64,000 nucleotides of DNA, from positions 179,349-243,348 of the forward strand of contig NZ_FNGC01000008.1 in the NCBI RefSeq assembly GCF_900102785.1. The letters run 5' to 3'. The DNA comes from Arthrobacter sp. ok362. Its GTDB lineage: Bacteria; Actinomycetota; Actinomycetes; Actinomycetales; Micrococcaceae. Both the position numbers and the translations under genes were made by a program. Of the stretch, positions 1 to 8,964 are shown piece by piece. The notes beneath the pieces are model-generated. The model saw only the letters and a program-made list of their open reading frames with translations, did not search any database and was not told the origin of the DNA. How positions within the stretch are numbered: position 1 is the first letter of the stretch; each line of letters starts with the position of its first letter.

Positions 1-24
1 TAAGGGCACCCGCCGCGAGGCCAA

Positions 25-71
25 GCAAAGGGCGGGTCCGGGCCAAGAGCCCGGACCCGCCCTTTGCTTTT
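25..71 (+). terminator. Rho-independent terminator of a gene upstream of the window
   Basis: A perfect 19-bp stem (25-43 with 49-67) closes a five-base loop and is followed by TTTT on the plus strand only, so it should end a plus-strand transcript entering from the left. The window opens with TAA, which could be that gene's stop codon. It also separates that gene from the convergent aminotransferase gene. Confidence 0.85.
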
Positions 72-94
72 GTTATAAAAGATGTCAGGCAGTC

Positions 95-1357
95 TCAGGA
101 GGCCGCGATCACCGGTGCCAGGCGGCCGATGCCCTCCGCGATAAGCTCCGGGGTCAGGGCGCTGAACGCCAGGCGCAGCTGGTTGGTGGGCTCCTTCAGC
201 GGCATGAAGGGAGCTCCGTGAAAGACCACCACACCGGCGCTTGCGGCCCGGTGGACCAGCGCATGCGTGTCCACGGCGGCGTCGAGCGTCAGCCAGGTGA
301 AGAAACCGCCTTGTGGCCTGGTCCAGGTGACCCCTGCCGGCATCTGGTCCTCCAAGGCGGCTAAAGTCGCGTCCCGGCGCTGCCGGTAGATGCCTCGGGA
401 CACCTCGAGCTGGCCCTGCCAGTCAAAGTCCCGCAGGTACGCCGAGGTCAACATCTGGTTGAACGCCGGCGGGCACAGGGTGCTGGACCCGCCCGCGATG
501 AGGAACCGTTGCTTCAGATGCCGCGGGATCAGGGCCCACCCCAGCCGCAGGCCCGGGGCGAAGATCTTCGAAAATGAGCTCAGATACAGGACGTCCAGGG
601 GATTCCCGGCGCGCAGGGGAGGAAGCAGCCCGCCCTCGTAGCGCAGGAGGCCGTAGGGGTTGTCCTCCACCACCAGAATGTTGGCCTCCTGGCAGATGTC
701 CACGATGCGCTGCCGCCTGTGGCCGGCCAGGGTCACGCCGGTGGGGTTGTTGAAGTTCGGAATGGTGTAGAGGAATTTGATCCGGTGGCCGTCCGCCCGC
801 AACTCTGAAATCCGACGTTCCAGGAGCTCGGGGAGGAGGCCGTCCGCGTCCGTCGCTGCCGGCCGGACGTTGACCTGGTAGGTGGCAAAGGTTCCCAGCG
901 CTCCCATGTAGGTGGCGTCGTCCGTCAGGACGGTGTCGCCGGGGTCGCAGAGGATCTTGGTGATGGTGTCGAGGCCGGACTGGGAGCCGATGGTGACGGC
1001 GACGTCCTCCGGGTCCGCGTCGGAAATGCCCTCGAGCGACATCACGGCGCAGATCTGCCGGCGCAGCTCCTCGGTTCCCTGGCCGCCGCCGTATTGCAGC
1101 GCCCGCGAGCCCTGGCCGGACAGGATTCGGGCGGCGCTCCGGCCCAGCAGATCCAGTGGCAACGAGTCCACGTCCGGGTTGCCACCGGCCAGGGATATCG
1201 TGCCCGGCCGCGCGGCCAGTGCGAAGATATCCCCGACCTCTGTCGAGGCGCTGTTTGCTGAGCGCAGGGCCCACAGGCTTTCGTGCCGGGCCCGGGTTGT
1301 TTCCGCCTCCAGCGCCGCGGGGTCAACGACGCCGGCCGCCAGGACGCCGGGTTCCAT
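95..1357 (-). CDS. PLP-dependent aminotransferase (class I/II, 2-aminoadipate aminotransferase-like)
   Basis: A 420-residue fold-type I aminotransferase, predicted to move an amino group between an amino acid and a 2-oxo acid in the cytoplasm. The Schiff-base lysine lies in SSFSKIFAPGLRLGW in the second half, the NFNNPTG motif and the VVEDNPYG aspartate precede it, and a conserved C-terminal RLAFS arginine should bind the substrate carboxylate. It lacks the N-terminal GntR helix-turn-helix of MocR proteins, so it is an enzyme rather than a regulator. It is the last gene of a six-gene minus-strand operon. Its ATG overlaps the preceding hydrolase's TGA by one base, implying translational coupling. 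The substrate is unknown; by context it would deaminate the amino acid released by the upstream hydrolases. Confidence 0.9.
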   Translation of the reverse strand: MEPGVLAAGVVDPAALEAETTRARHESLWALRSANSASTEVGDIFALAARPGTISLAGGNPDVDSLPLDLLGRSAARILSGQGSRALQYGGGQGTEELRRQICAVMSLEGISDADPEDVAVTIGSQSGLDTITKILCDPGDTVLTDDATYMGALGTFATYQVNVRPAATDADGLLPELLERRISELRADGHRIKFLYTIPNFNNPTGVTLAGHRRQRIVDICQEANILVVEDNPYGLLRYEGGLLPPLRAGNPLDVLYLSSFSKIFAPGLRLGWALIPRHLKQRFLIAGGSSTLCPPAFNQMLTSAYLRDFDWQGQLEVSRGIYRQRRDATLAALEDQMPAGVTWTRPQGGFFTWLTLDAAVDTHALVHRAASAGVVVFHGAPFMPLKEPTNQLRLAFSALTPELIAEGIGRLAPVIAAS

Positions 1358-2643
1358 CAGGCGCTGACCGGTGCCGCGGCGCCGTCCGCCAGGTCACCGT
1401 TGCAGAGCCGGTTCGCAACCTCGGTGAGCATCGTCAGCCCGGCCACGATGTCCTCGTCCGTGGTGTATTCGTGCTCGTTGTGTGAGATCCCGTCCACGCT
1501 GGGCACGAACAGCATCACCGTCGGGACCAGATCCTTCATGTTGGTCGAATCATGCCCGGCCAGGGTCATGACCGGCTTGTTCGCCAGGCCCAGGTCCGCC
1601 GCCACCTTGGCCGCGAGTTCAACGCCCTCGGGCTGGTAGGGGGTCACGGGCCAGGAGTGGGCGTGGTGGCGCTCCACGGTCACGTTCGCCAGCCGTTCGA
1701 TCCCGGCGATCCGCTCGTGCAGCAGGGCGTCCGCCTGGGCCAGGACAGCTTCATCGGCGCTGCGCAGGTCCAGCAGCAGGCTCACCCGGGACGGCACCAC
1801 CACGGGCGAGTTGGGGTAGACGTTCAGTTGCCCCACGGAGGTGTGCAGCACGCCGGGGAAGGAGTCGGCGAGTTCCCGGGCGGCGACCACCATCATGGAC
1901 GCGCCCAGCAGCGCGTCCTTCCGGTCGGCAATTACGGTGGATCCGGTGTGGGCCTGCTCGCCGTGGACCACGAACTCGTATTTGTTGGCCGCCCAGTTGG
2001 AGTTCACCAGGCCGATGGTGATGCCTTCGCGCTCCATGCTCCGGCCCTGTTCAATGTGGATTTCGGCGCAGTACGCGGCTTCGGGTCCCTCGTAGCTGCC
2101 CCGGCAGCCGATCGCGTCCAGGGCCTCGCGGACCGAGACTCCGGCCGCGTCCGTGGTGGCCAGCGCGGTCTCGAGTTCGAGCTTTCCGGTGTAGACGGAT
2201 GAGCCCATCATGGATGGCTTGAAGCGGGAGCCCTCCTCGTTGAACCAGTTGACCACCGCGATGTTGAACCGGGGCTGCCCGGCGGACCCGGCCGCGGCCC
2301 ACTGCTCCACGAGCCGGAACGCCGCGTGGGCTGCGGCCAACACGCCGTACGCGCCGTCGTAGCGTCCCGCCGTGGGCTGGGAATCCATGTGGGATCCCAC
2401 CACCACGAAGGGGGCGCCCGGCACGGCCTCATACAGGCCCCACTGGTTGCCGGCCCGGTCGAATCTCACGGTGAAGCCCTTGGCCTCCAACAGGCCCGTG
2501 AGCCACTCCCGCTGCTGGCCGTCCGGCACGCTGGCCGCCTGCCGTTCCACGCCGCCGTTCTCGGTCGCACCGAATTCGCTCATGATGTGGAAGTCCCGCA
2601 CGAACGCGGCGTCGCGGGTGCTGAAAGTGGAATGAGTAGTCAC
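1357..2643 (-). CDS. M20-family Zn hydrolase (N-carbamoyl-amino-acid hydrolase / allantoate amidohydrolase type)
   Basis: A 428-residue member of the M20 amidase group that includes beta-ureidopropionase, L-carbamoylase and allantoate amidohydrolase. Metal-ligand motifs visible are GSHMDS with a following GRYDG, NEEGSRF, AEIHIEQG, and a C-terminal HNEHEY. HTGST belongs to the dimerisation domain. These enzymes hydrolyse N-carbamoyl amino acids to amino acid, CO2 and ammonia. The start is GTG with AGGGGAAC upstream. It lies 9 bp after the amidohydrolase gene and overlaps the aminotransferase gene. Since that amidohydrolase could supply a ring-opened amide, a carbamoylase role is attractive, but substrate cannot be read from sequence. 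Confidence 0.88.
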   Translation of the reverse strand: MTTHSTFSTRDAAFVRDFHIMSEFGATENGGVERQAASVPDGQQREWLTGLLEAKGFTVRFDRAGNQWGLYEAVPGAPFVVVGSHMDSQPTAGRYDGAYGVLAAAHAAFRLVEQWAAAGSAGQPRFNIAVVNWFNEEGSRFKPSMMGSSVYTGKLELETALATTDAAGVSVREALDAIGCRGSYEGPEAAYCAEIHIEQGRSMEREGITIGLVNSNWAANKYEFVVHGEQAHTGSTVIADRKDALLGASMMVVAARELADSFPGVLHTSVGQLNVYPNSPVVVPSRVSLLLDLRSADEAVLAQADALLHERIAGIERLANVTVERHHAHSWPVTPYQPEGVELAAKVAADLGLANKPVMTLAGHDSTNMKDLVPTVMLFVPSVDGISHNEHEYTTDEDIVAGLTMLTEVANRLCNGDLADGAAAPVSA

Positions 2644-2652
2644 GGTGTTCCC

Positions 2653-4392
2653 CTATGAACGGTTGGTGGCTGCGCTGAAGAGTGGACCGGTTGCGGCCGA
2701 ATCGGCCGCAACCGGGGACGTGAGGCCGGGGGCCCGGAACGTAAAGCTCCCCCCGACGGCGGTGGCCAGCACCTCGAGGTCGGCGATGCTGCCCGCGGTG
2801 AGCGGCGACCCGGACAGGACCGTGAAATCGGCCAGCTTCCCGGTGGTCAGTGAGCCTTTGATGCCCGACGTGCCGGTGGCTGCGGCGGCTCCGGTGGTGT
2901 ACGCCGCCAGGGCCTGGAGCGGGCTCAGCCGTTCGGCCGGGTTCCCGAAAACGGCTCCGGAGGCGGTGCGCCGGTCCACGAAGGCCTGCATCCCGCGGAG
3001 CACGTTTCCGTCCGCCACGGGGCGGTCGGAGCTGCCGGCGAGCGTCACCCCCGCGGACAGGAACGAGGCCGCACGGTAGGCCCAGCCGAGCCGTTCCGGA
3101 CCGAGGGAAAGAGTCATGCCGTCCCCGCCCTCGGAGAAGAAGCTGGCCTGCGGGGTGACGGCGATTTTCGCATCGGCCAGGCGGCGGAGCTGCTCCGGCC
3201 TGGTCATCGAGGCGTGTTCGATCCTGTTGGGCACGGCCCGGGGCCCGTATTTCGCGGCACAGTCGGCGATGATGTCGATCGCGAGGTCAACGGCGCGGTC
3301 GCCGATGGCGTGCGCCGCGATCGACCAGCCGGCGGCGTAGGCGCCCTCGATCTTTGCCCGGAGCGCCTCCGGTTCGGCCTGAAAGTAGCCGGTGTTGCCG
3401 GTGTTGTCCGTCCCGCCGTGGCTGCAGTAGTCCTGGCTGACCGCGGCCGTTTCGCCGAGCAGTGAACCGTCCAGGAACACCTTCGCCGGGCCCAGGGACA
3501 GGAAGTCGTCGCCGAATCCGCTGGTAATGCCCAGGTCCAGCCCGGCAGGTGCCGCTTCCTGCGGGTGCTGTCCGCCGAGCGGGTGGAGCACATCCAGGAC
3601 CGGCATCAGCTGCGCCCGGGCGTGGAGCCTGCCCGCGGCCGCCGCCCGCTGGTAGGCGGCCAGCTCCACGGGGCTGTGGCCGATCCAGCCGCCGCCGATT
3701 CCGGCCTCGGTGAAGCTCGTGATGCCCTCCGCGGCGTAGTGGCTGGTGGCCCGGTCCAACGCGGCTTCGATCGCCTCGGACGAGTACGGCAGGATCAGCT
3801 GCTGGATGAGCTGCTGCGCCGTTTCCTGGACCAGCCCGGTGGGCCGGCCGGCGGCGTCGCGGACAATCACGCCGCCGTCGGGGTCCGGAAACGACGCCGG
3901 TTCAGCGCCGGCCAGCCGGAGCGTGGCGGTGTTGACCACGGCCATGTGGCCGGAGTTGTGCCGCATGAACAGCGGACGGTTGCCCGTGATCCGGTCCAGG
4001 ACGGTGATGTCCGGAAACTCGCCGCCGTGCTGCTGCTGGCTGAAACCCGTGGCCAGCAGCCAGCCCGGCGCCGGACCGGTCCCGAGCCCTGCAGCACTGT
4101 CGGCCGCGACGCCGGCCTCGAGTAGGGCGTAGAGCTGGTTCAGCCCCCGCGCGGCGGAGACGTCCAATTCGCCAAGGCCCAGCCCGAACCAGGTGGTGTG
4201 GCAGTGGGCGTCGATGAAGCCGGGGGTCACGGTGGCGCCGCCGAGGTCCAGGACCTCGGCGGCCTCCAGCCCGTCCAGGTCATCGTCGAGGCCCACAATC
4301 CGGCCCTTCCAGACCCCCAGCGAGGTGGCCTGGGGGCGGCGGCCGTCCATGGTGATGATGTCCGCGTTACGCAGCAGCAGATCGAGTTTCAT
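2653..4392 (-). CDS. Amidohydrolase family protein (YtcJ-like, amidohydrolase 3)
   Basis: A 579-residue metal-dependent amidohydrolase of the long YtcJ type. The N-terminal beta-sandwich segment (DLLLRNADIITMDG) leads into the metal-binding signature VTPGFIDAHCHT. Later histidines occur in SIAAHAIGDRAVD and NRIEHASM, and the catalytic aspartate is expected in AGSSDRPVADG. Members hydrolyse C-N bonds of cyclic or linear amides, and most have no known substrate. It is fourth in the operon as transcribed, 20 bp after the aldehyde dehydrogenase gene. Context suggests it acts before the carbamoylase-like hydrolase, but that order is inferred. Confidence 0.87.
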   Translation of the reverse strand: MKLDLLLRNADIITMDGRRPQATSLGVWKGRIVGLDDDLDGLEAAEVLDLGGATVTPGFIDAHCHTTWFGLGLGELDVSAARGLNQLYALLEAGVAADSAAGLGTGPAPGWLLATGFSQQQHGGEFPDITVLDRITGNRPLFMRHNSGHMAVVNTATLRLAGAEPASFPDPDGGVIVRDAAGRPTGLVQETAQQLIQQLILPYSSEAIEAALDRATSHYAAEGITSFTEAGIGGGWIGHSPVELAAYQRAAAAGRLHARAQLMPVLDVLHPLGGQHPQEAAPAGLDLGITSGFGDDFLSLGPAKVFLDGSLLGETAAVSQDYCSHGGTDNTGNTGYFQAEPEALRAKIEGAYAAGWSIAAHAIGDRAVDLAIDIIADCAAKYGPRAVPNRIEHASMTRPEQLRRLADAKIAVTPQASFFSEGGDGMTLSLGPERLGWAYRAASFLSAGVTLAGSSDRPVADGNVLRGMQAFVDRRTASGAVFGNPAERLSPLQALAAYTTGAAAATGTSGIKGSLTTGKLADFTVLSGSPLTAGSIADLEVLATAVGGSFTFRAPGLTSPVAADSAATGPLFSAATNRS

Positions 4393-4412
4393 GGGTTACC
4401 TAGCGTGGATTC

Positions 4413-5840
4413 TCAGCGGTGGGAGGTGGTGACTGACTTGATGCGGGTGTAATCCTCCAGGCCAAAGACAGAGAGGTCCTTGCCGGTGCCGGAGTGCTTG
4501 AAACCGCCGTGCGGGGCCTCAGCCGGGATCACCTGATGGCAGTTGATCCAGACGGCGCCGAAGTCCAGTTCGTTGGACACCCGGGTGACGACGCCGTGGT
4601 TGTTGGACCAGACGCTGGAGGCCAGCGCGTACTTCGTCCCGTTGGCGAGCTCCACGGCTTCGGCCTCGTCCCGGAAGGGCTGGACGGTGACGACGGGTCC
4701 GAAGATTTCCTCGCACACCACCTCGTCGGCCTGGAACACTCCGTCGATCACGGTCGGTTCGAAGTGGAAGCCGGTGCCGGTCCGCTTGCCTCCGGCCAGG
4801 ACCCTGGCGTTCGCGGGCAGCCGGGACATGAAGCCCTCCACCCTATCCAGCTGCGCGGCGCTGTTCAGCGGCCCCAGGTCCGCGGCGTCGCCGCCGACCT
4901 GCAGCGCCGCCGCCGCCGCGGCGAGCGCGGCGCCGAACTCCTGGTGGATGGATTCCTCCACGAGCACACGGGTCACGGCGGTGCAGTCCTGCCCGGCGTT
5001 GAAGAACGCACCGAGCGCGATCTCCCGAGCTGCCAGGTCAATGTCGGTGTCGGCGAAGACGATCGCCGGTGCCTTGCCGCCGAGTTCCAGGTGGACGTCC
5101 TTGAGGGTCTTCGACGCCGCGGACATCACCTGTGCCCCAGCCCGGGTGGAGCCGGTGATGGATACCATTTCCGGGATCTCGTGATCCACCATGGCGGCGC
5201 CGGTCCCCCGGCCGCCGCAGATGACGTTCACGACGCCGGCGGGGTAGGCCTCCTGCGCCAGCTCGCCCAGGACCAGGGTGGACCAGGGGGTGGTGTCCGC
5301 CGGTTTCAGGACGAGTGTGTTGCCGGCGGCGAGCGCCGGTCCGATCTTCCAGATGGCCATCATGAACGGGTAATTCCACGGTGTGATCTGGGCGACCACG
5401 CCGAGGGGTTCGCGCCGGACGGTGGAGGAAAAGCCGCGGACGTATTCGGCCTGCGCGGTTCCGGACACCACGCGGCAGGCGCCGGCAAAGAAGCGCAGCT
5501 GGTCGGCGCCGCGGAGGATCTCGATCTCGCGGGTGACCTGGCGGGGCTTGCCGGTGCAGGCCACCTCGGCGTCCAGGAGCCTGTCGACGTTGGCTTCGAT
5601 GAGGTCGGCGAGTTTGAGCATCATGGCCTGGCGTTCGGCCGGGGTGGTCCGCTTGTAGCTCTTGAAGGCGGTGTGGGCGGCCTGGAACGCGCGGTCCACG
5701 GTGGCGGCGTCGCTGTCCGGGGCGGTGCCGAGCTGGATTCCGGTAGCGGGGTCGAAGAACGGCAAGGTGGCGGCGGCCGAACCGTCTGCGGCACTGCTTT
5801 GGACGATCTCACCGTTGATGATGTTGTGCAGGGTGATCAT
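4413..5840 (-). CDS. NAD(P)-dependent aldehyde dehydrogenase (gamma-aminobutyraldehyde dehydrogenase-like)
   Basis: A 475-residue aldehyde dehydrogenase that oxidises an aldehyde to a carboxylate. ITPWNYPFMMAIWK is the coenzyme/oxyanion segment, LELGGKAPAIVF carries the general-base glutamate, and FFNAGQDCTAVTRVLVEES carries the nucleophilic cysteine. The overall sequence resembles aminobutyraldehyde/betaine aldehyde dehydrogenases (PatD/PuuC type). GGAG precedes the ATG. It is 12 bp downstream of the thiamine-diphosphate enzyme gene, which fits oxidation of an aldehyde produced by decarboxylation of a 2-oxo acid. Confidence 0.93.
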   Translation of the reverse strand: MITLHNIINGEIVQSSAADGSAAATLPFFDPATGIQLGTAPDSDAATVDRAFQAAHTAFKSYKRTTPAERQAMMLKLADLIEANVDRLLDAEVACTGKPRQVTREIEILRGADQLRFFAGACRVVSGTAQAEYVRGFSSTVRREPLGVVAQITPWNYPFMMAIWKIGPALAAGNTLVLKPADTTPWSTLVLGELAQEAYPAGVVNVICGGRGTGAAMVDHEIPEMVSITGSTRAGAQVMSAASKTLKDVHLELGGKAPAIVFADTDIDLAAREIALGAFFNAGQDCTAVTRVLVEESIHQEFGAALAAAAAALQVGGDAADLGPLNSAAQLDRVEGFMSRLPANARVLAGGKRTGTGFHFEPTVIDGVFQADEVVCEEIFGPVVTVQPFRDEAEAVELANGTKYALASSVWSNNHGVVTRVSNELDFGAVWINCHQVIPAEAPHGGFKHSGTGKDLSVFGLEDYTRIKSVTTSHR

Positions 5841-5852
5841 GGCGGGCTCCGG

Positions 5853-7478
5853 TCAGTTGCTGGCAGTTTTGGGTGAGCGGGTGGTGGGGTCCTGCGGGAG
5901 GTGCAGGACGGCCGGCAACCCGGATTCGACGGCGCGGCGGAAGGCTGCGCCGAAGTCCTCGGCCTTCTCCACGCGTTCGCCGTAGCCGCCGTAGGACCGG
6001 GCCAGCGCGGCGAAGTCCGGGTTGGTCATGTGGGTACCCGAGGGGCGGCCCGGGTAGTGGCCTTCCTGGTGTTCACGGATCGTGGCAAAGATGCCGTTGT
6101 CCACCACGAGCGCGATGAACTTCCCGCCATGGCCCATGGCGGTGGCCATTTCCTGGCCGTTCATCATGAAGCAGCCGTCACCGGCCACGGAGATCACCTG
6201 CCGGCCGGGGTAGGCCAGGGAGGCGGCCACCGCGGCCGGGATCCCCATGCCCATGGCACCGTTCCGGGGTGCGGCGAGCGAGTTCGCCGTGGTGTGCTTC
6301 AGGTAGCGGGCCGGCCACAGCGAGTGGTTCCCGGCCCCGTAGGTGATGACGGCGTCGTCGTCCATTTCCTGCTTGAGGATTTCCATCACGACGGCGAGGT
6401 CCACCCCCGTCCCGCCGTCTGGCTGCGCGGCGGAGAATTTCTCGTAGTCCGCGCGGGCCCCGGCCAGCCAGCCGGCGGAAGGTTCCACCGCGGATTCGGT
6501 GGCGGCAAGTGCCTTGGCAAAAGAGGCGACGTGGGCCGGAATGTGCTGGTCCAGCCGGCCGAAGTGGCCCAGCAGGTCGGCGCCGGGGTGGACGACGACC
6601 GTGACGGCGTCCAGTCCGCGCTTGTAGCCGTCGGAGAGCACATCGGCGCGGACGCAGCCGACAAACACCAGCAGATCGGCCTCGTCGAGGCGGCGGGCGT
6701 TGGCGTCGCTGCGGGCGTAGCCGAGGTAGCCGGCGTAGGCGTCGCTGCTGTGCGGAACGGCGTCATAGGCGCGGAAATCCGCGAGCATGGGGACACCATG
6801 GCGGCCGGCCCAGCCGGCGAGCGCGTCGGAGGATTCCTGGTTCCAGCCTTCGCCGCCGACCACGATCAGGGGCTTCTTGGCTGCGGCCAGCCGGGACTCG
6901 AGGCCGGCGAGGTCCCCCGCTGCCGGTTCGGGCCGGGCCACGGTGCGCGGTTCAACGGTGCCCGATTCAATGGCGTGGACCAGCACGTCTTCAGGTAGGC
7001 CGATCACCACAGGACCCGGCCGGCCGCTGAGCGCCGTGAAGATGGCGTCGTCCACCACGCGGGCGGCGGAGGCGGCGTCGTCGAGCGTCACCACCTTCTT
7101 GGCGGTGCTGCCGAACCAGGCGTTGATGTCGAATTCCTGGAACGACTCCCGGCCGCGGTCTTCGACCGGGATCAGGCCAACGAACAGGATCATCGCAGTG
7201 GCGTCCTGGTGCGCGGTGTGGACGGCGATGAAGGCGTTGGCGGCGCCCGGACCGCGGGTCACCATGGCCACGCCCGGAAGCTCGGTGAGCCGGCCTTCGG
7301 CGAGGGCCATAAACCCGGCGCCGCCTTCGTGACGGGTCACCACGGTTTCAATGGAGGATCCGTGAAGGCCGTCCAGCACGTCCAGGAAACTTTCTCCGGG
7401 GACGCCGTAGACGCGCTGGATACCGGCTCGTTCCAGCTGGGCAACAATCAGGTGCCCCGCGGTGGTTGTTGTGCTCAA
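5853..7478 (-). CDS. Thiamine-diphosphate-dependent enzyme (acetolactate synthase / 2-oxo acid decarboxylase superfamily)
   Basis: A 541-residue ThDP enzyme. The N-terminal PYR domain has YGVPGESFLDVLDGL and the cofactor-activating glutamate in TRHEGGAGFMA. The C-terminal PP domain has the GDG...N cofactor motif (GDGCFMMNGQEMATAMGHGG, then VVDNG). I place the start at TTG 7478: AAGGGA lies about nine bases upstream, and TTGA overlaps the stop of the transporter gene by 4 bp. A large open frame upstream is the transporter's shadow. It could be an acetolactate-synthase-like carboligase or a 2-oxo acid decarboxylase; the adjacent aminotransferase and aldehyde dehydrogenase favour a decarboxylase. 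No small regulatory subunit gene is present. Confidence 0.87.
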   Translation of the reverse strand: MSTTTTAGHLIVAQLERAGIQRVYGVPGESFLDVLDGLHGSSIETVVTRHEGGAGFMALAEGRLTELPGVAMVTRGPGAANAFIAVHTAHQDATAMILFVGLIPVEDRGRESFQEFDINAWFGSTAKKVVTLDDAASAARVVDDAIFTALSGRPGPVVIGLPEDVLVHAIESGTVEPRTVARPEPAAGDLAGLESRLAAAKKPLIVVGGEGWNQESSDALAGWAGRHGVPMLADFRAYDAVPHSSDAYAGYLGYARSDANARRLDEADLLVFVGCVRADVLSDGYKRGLDAVTVVVHPGADLLGHFGRLDQHIPAHVASFAKALAATESAVEPSAGWLAGARADYEKFSAAQPDGGTGVDLAVVMEILKQEMDDDAVITYGAGNHSLWPARYLKHTTANSLAAPRNGAMGMGIPAAVAASLAYPGRQVISVAGDGCFMMNGQEMATAMGHGGKFIALVVDNGIFATIREHQEGHYPGRPSGTHMTNPDFAALARSYGGYGERVEKAEDFGAAFRRAVESGLPAVLHLPQDPTTRSPKTASN

Positions 7479-8812
7479 TGCTTCATTCCCTTTTCTTCGA
7501 TGCTCAGGGCGGGGAGGAAAATGCCGGACAGAGCCGTCATCACGGACACCACCAGCAAGATGATGGCGCCGGGCCAGAACGAGTTGCCGTTGGCGGCCAC
7601 GAGGGCTGTGGCAATCAGCGGCACGAAGCCGGAGATGACGCCGGCGCTGTTGGAGGTGATGGCGACGCCGGTGTACCGGACCTTCGTGGCGAAGAGTGCG
7701 GTCAGGGCTGTTCCGGACACGGCGTACGGGATGGACAGCGTGGTCACGCCGACGATCATGGCCAGGATGACCAGGACGGGGTTGGCGGTGTCGATGGCCA
7801 GGAAGACGGGTACGGCGATGACGGCGGAGGCGACGCCGCCCCAGAGGATGACCTTGCTGGCACCGAATTTCTCGCCCATGCGTCCGGCCCAGATCAGGGC
7901 GAAGATTTCCACGACGGCGGCCAGGAGCGAGCCGAGCAGCAGCGTTTCGTAGGGCATTTTGAGCACCTTGGTGCCATAGAAGACCACGAAGCTGGTGATG
8001 AGGTAGAAACCGCCGATGCCCAGCAGCGCGGAGCACATGCCCACCAGGATCTGGCGCCAGCTCTTCGTCAGGACGCCGCGGATGGGGGCGTGCTCGGTCT
8101 CGCCGGACTCCATGAGGGCTTCGAATTCCGGGGATTCGCTGAGCTTGCTGCGGATCCACATCGAAATGGCCAGCAGCGGGATCGCCGCGATGAACGGGAT
8201 GCGCCAGCCCCAGGCATCAAAGTTGGACTGGCCCACCAGGTAGAGCATTCCGAAGAAGCCGCCGGAGGACAGGATGGTGCCGATCGGCGAGCCGAGCTGC
8301 GGGAGGGCGGCGTAGCGGGCGCGCTTGGCGACCGGGGCGTTTTCGACGGCGATAATCACCGCGCCGCTCCACTCGCCGCCGACGGCGAGGCCCTGCAGGA
8401 TGCGCAACGCGACCAGCAGGATGGGCGCTGCGACGCCGATCGTCATGTAGTTCGGAAGCAGGCCGATGAGCCCGGTCACGAGGCCGATGCCCACGATGGT
8501 GACCATCAGGATCTTCTTGCGCCCCACCTTGTCGCCCAGGGCTCCGAAGATGAAGCCGCCGATCGGGCGGGCCACGAAGCCCACGGCCAGGGTGGCGAAG
8601 GAGCTCATCGCCGAGACGAAGGGGTCCTGGGACACGAAGTACTGGGCGTTGAACACCAGCGCGGCGGCGGTGGTGAACAGGAAGAAGTCGTACCACTCCA
8701 GCGCTGTACCGACGAGGGCCGCGAGGGCGACTTTCTTGGCCACGCTCTCATCGACAACCCCGGGCGACTGCGGGCCGGCGGTGGTGGTGGCGTTGCTTGC
8801 GCTGCTTGCCAT
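7475..8812 (-). CDS. MFS transporter, metabolite:H+ symporter (MHS) family
   Basis: A 445-residue, 12-helix transporter of the MHS subgroup (KgtP, ProP and ShiA relatives). The N-terminus has LVGTALEWYDFFLFTTAAAL, then ARPIGGFIFGALGDKVGRKK as the loop 2-3 motif, and LQGLAVGGEWSGAV, the family's fourth-helix hallmark. MHS members import organic acids, osmolytes or aromatic acids with protons. It is the first gene of the catabolic operon, with GGAG five bases before ATG, and probably imports the operon's substrate. Transcription should start in the 152-bp region shared with the divergent PucR-type gene. Confidence 0.92.
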   Translation of the reverse strand: MASSASNATTTAGPQSPGVVDESVAKKVALAALVGTALEWYDFFLFTTAAALVFNAQYFVSQDPFVSAMSSFATLAVGFVARPIGGFIFGALGDKVGRKKILMVTIVGIGLVTGLIGLLPNYMTIGVAAPILLVALRILQGLAVGGEWSGAVIIAVENAPVAKRARYAALPQLGSPIGTILSSGGFFGMLYLVGQSNFDAWGWRIPFIAAIPLLAISMWIRSKLSESPEFEALMESGETEHAPIRGVLTKSWRQILVGMCSALLGIGGFYLITSFVVFYGTKVLKMPYETLLLGSLLAAVVEIFALIWAGRMGEKFGASKVILWGGVASAVIAVPVFLAIDTANPVLVILAMIVGVTTLSIPYAVSGTALTALFATKVRYTGVAITSNSAGVISGFVPLIATALVAANGNSFWPGAIILLVVSVMTALSGIFLPALSIEEKGMKH

Positions 8813-8964
8813 GATTACTCCAAATAATGCGGAAGGGATGAAAACGGCCGACGGGCCGGTTGGGTGTGACTGCGCTCACCCGATTTCTCTCCACCCATTC
8901 TCCCATCACAATTCACCCAAATAACTAGCATTGCATCACGCAAATCTGCGCCTAGAATGTGTGA
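8813..8964. promoter_or_regulatory. Divergent control region of the catabolic operon and its regulator
   Basis: The 152-bp gap separates the transporter-led operon (minus) from the PucR-type regulator (plus). An imperfect 20-bp palindrome, GGGTG...CACCC, lies at 8862-8881 and is a candidate operator. The regulator promoter is listed separately. I did not identify the minus-strand promoter with confidence. Confidence 0.5.
8931..8958 (+). promoter_or_regulatory. Promoter of the PucR-type regulator, leaderless
   Basis: TTGCAT (8931-8936) and TAGAAT (8953-8958) are separated by 16 bp. The TAGAAT box ends six bases before the ATG, so transcription should begin at or next to the start codon and give a leaderless mRNA. 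No Shine-Dalgarno sequence is present. Confidence 0.65.
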
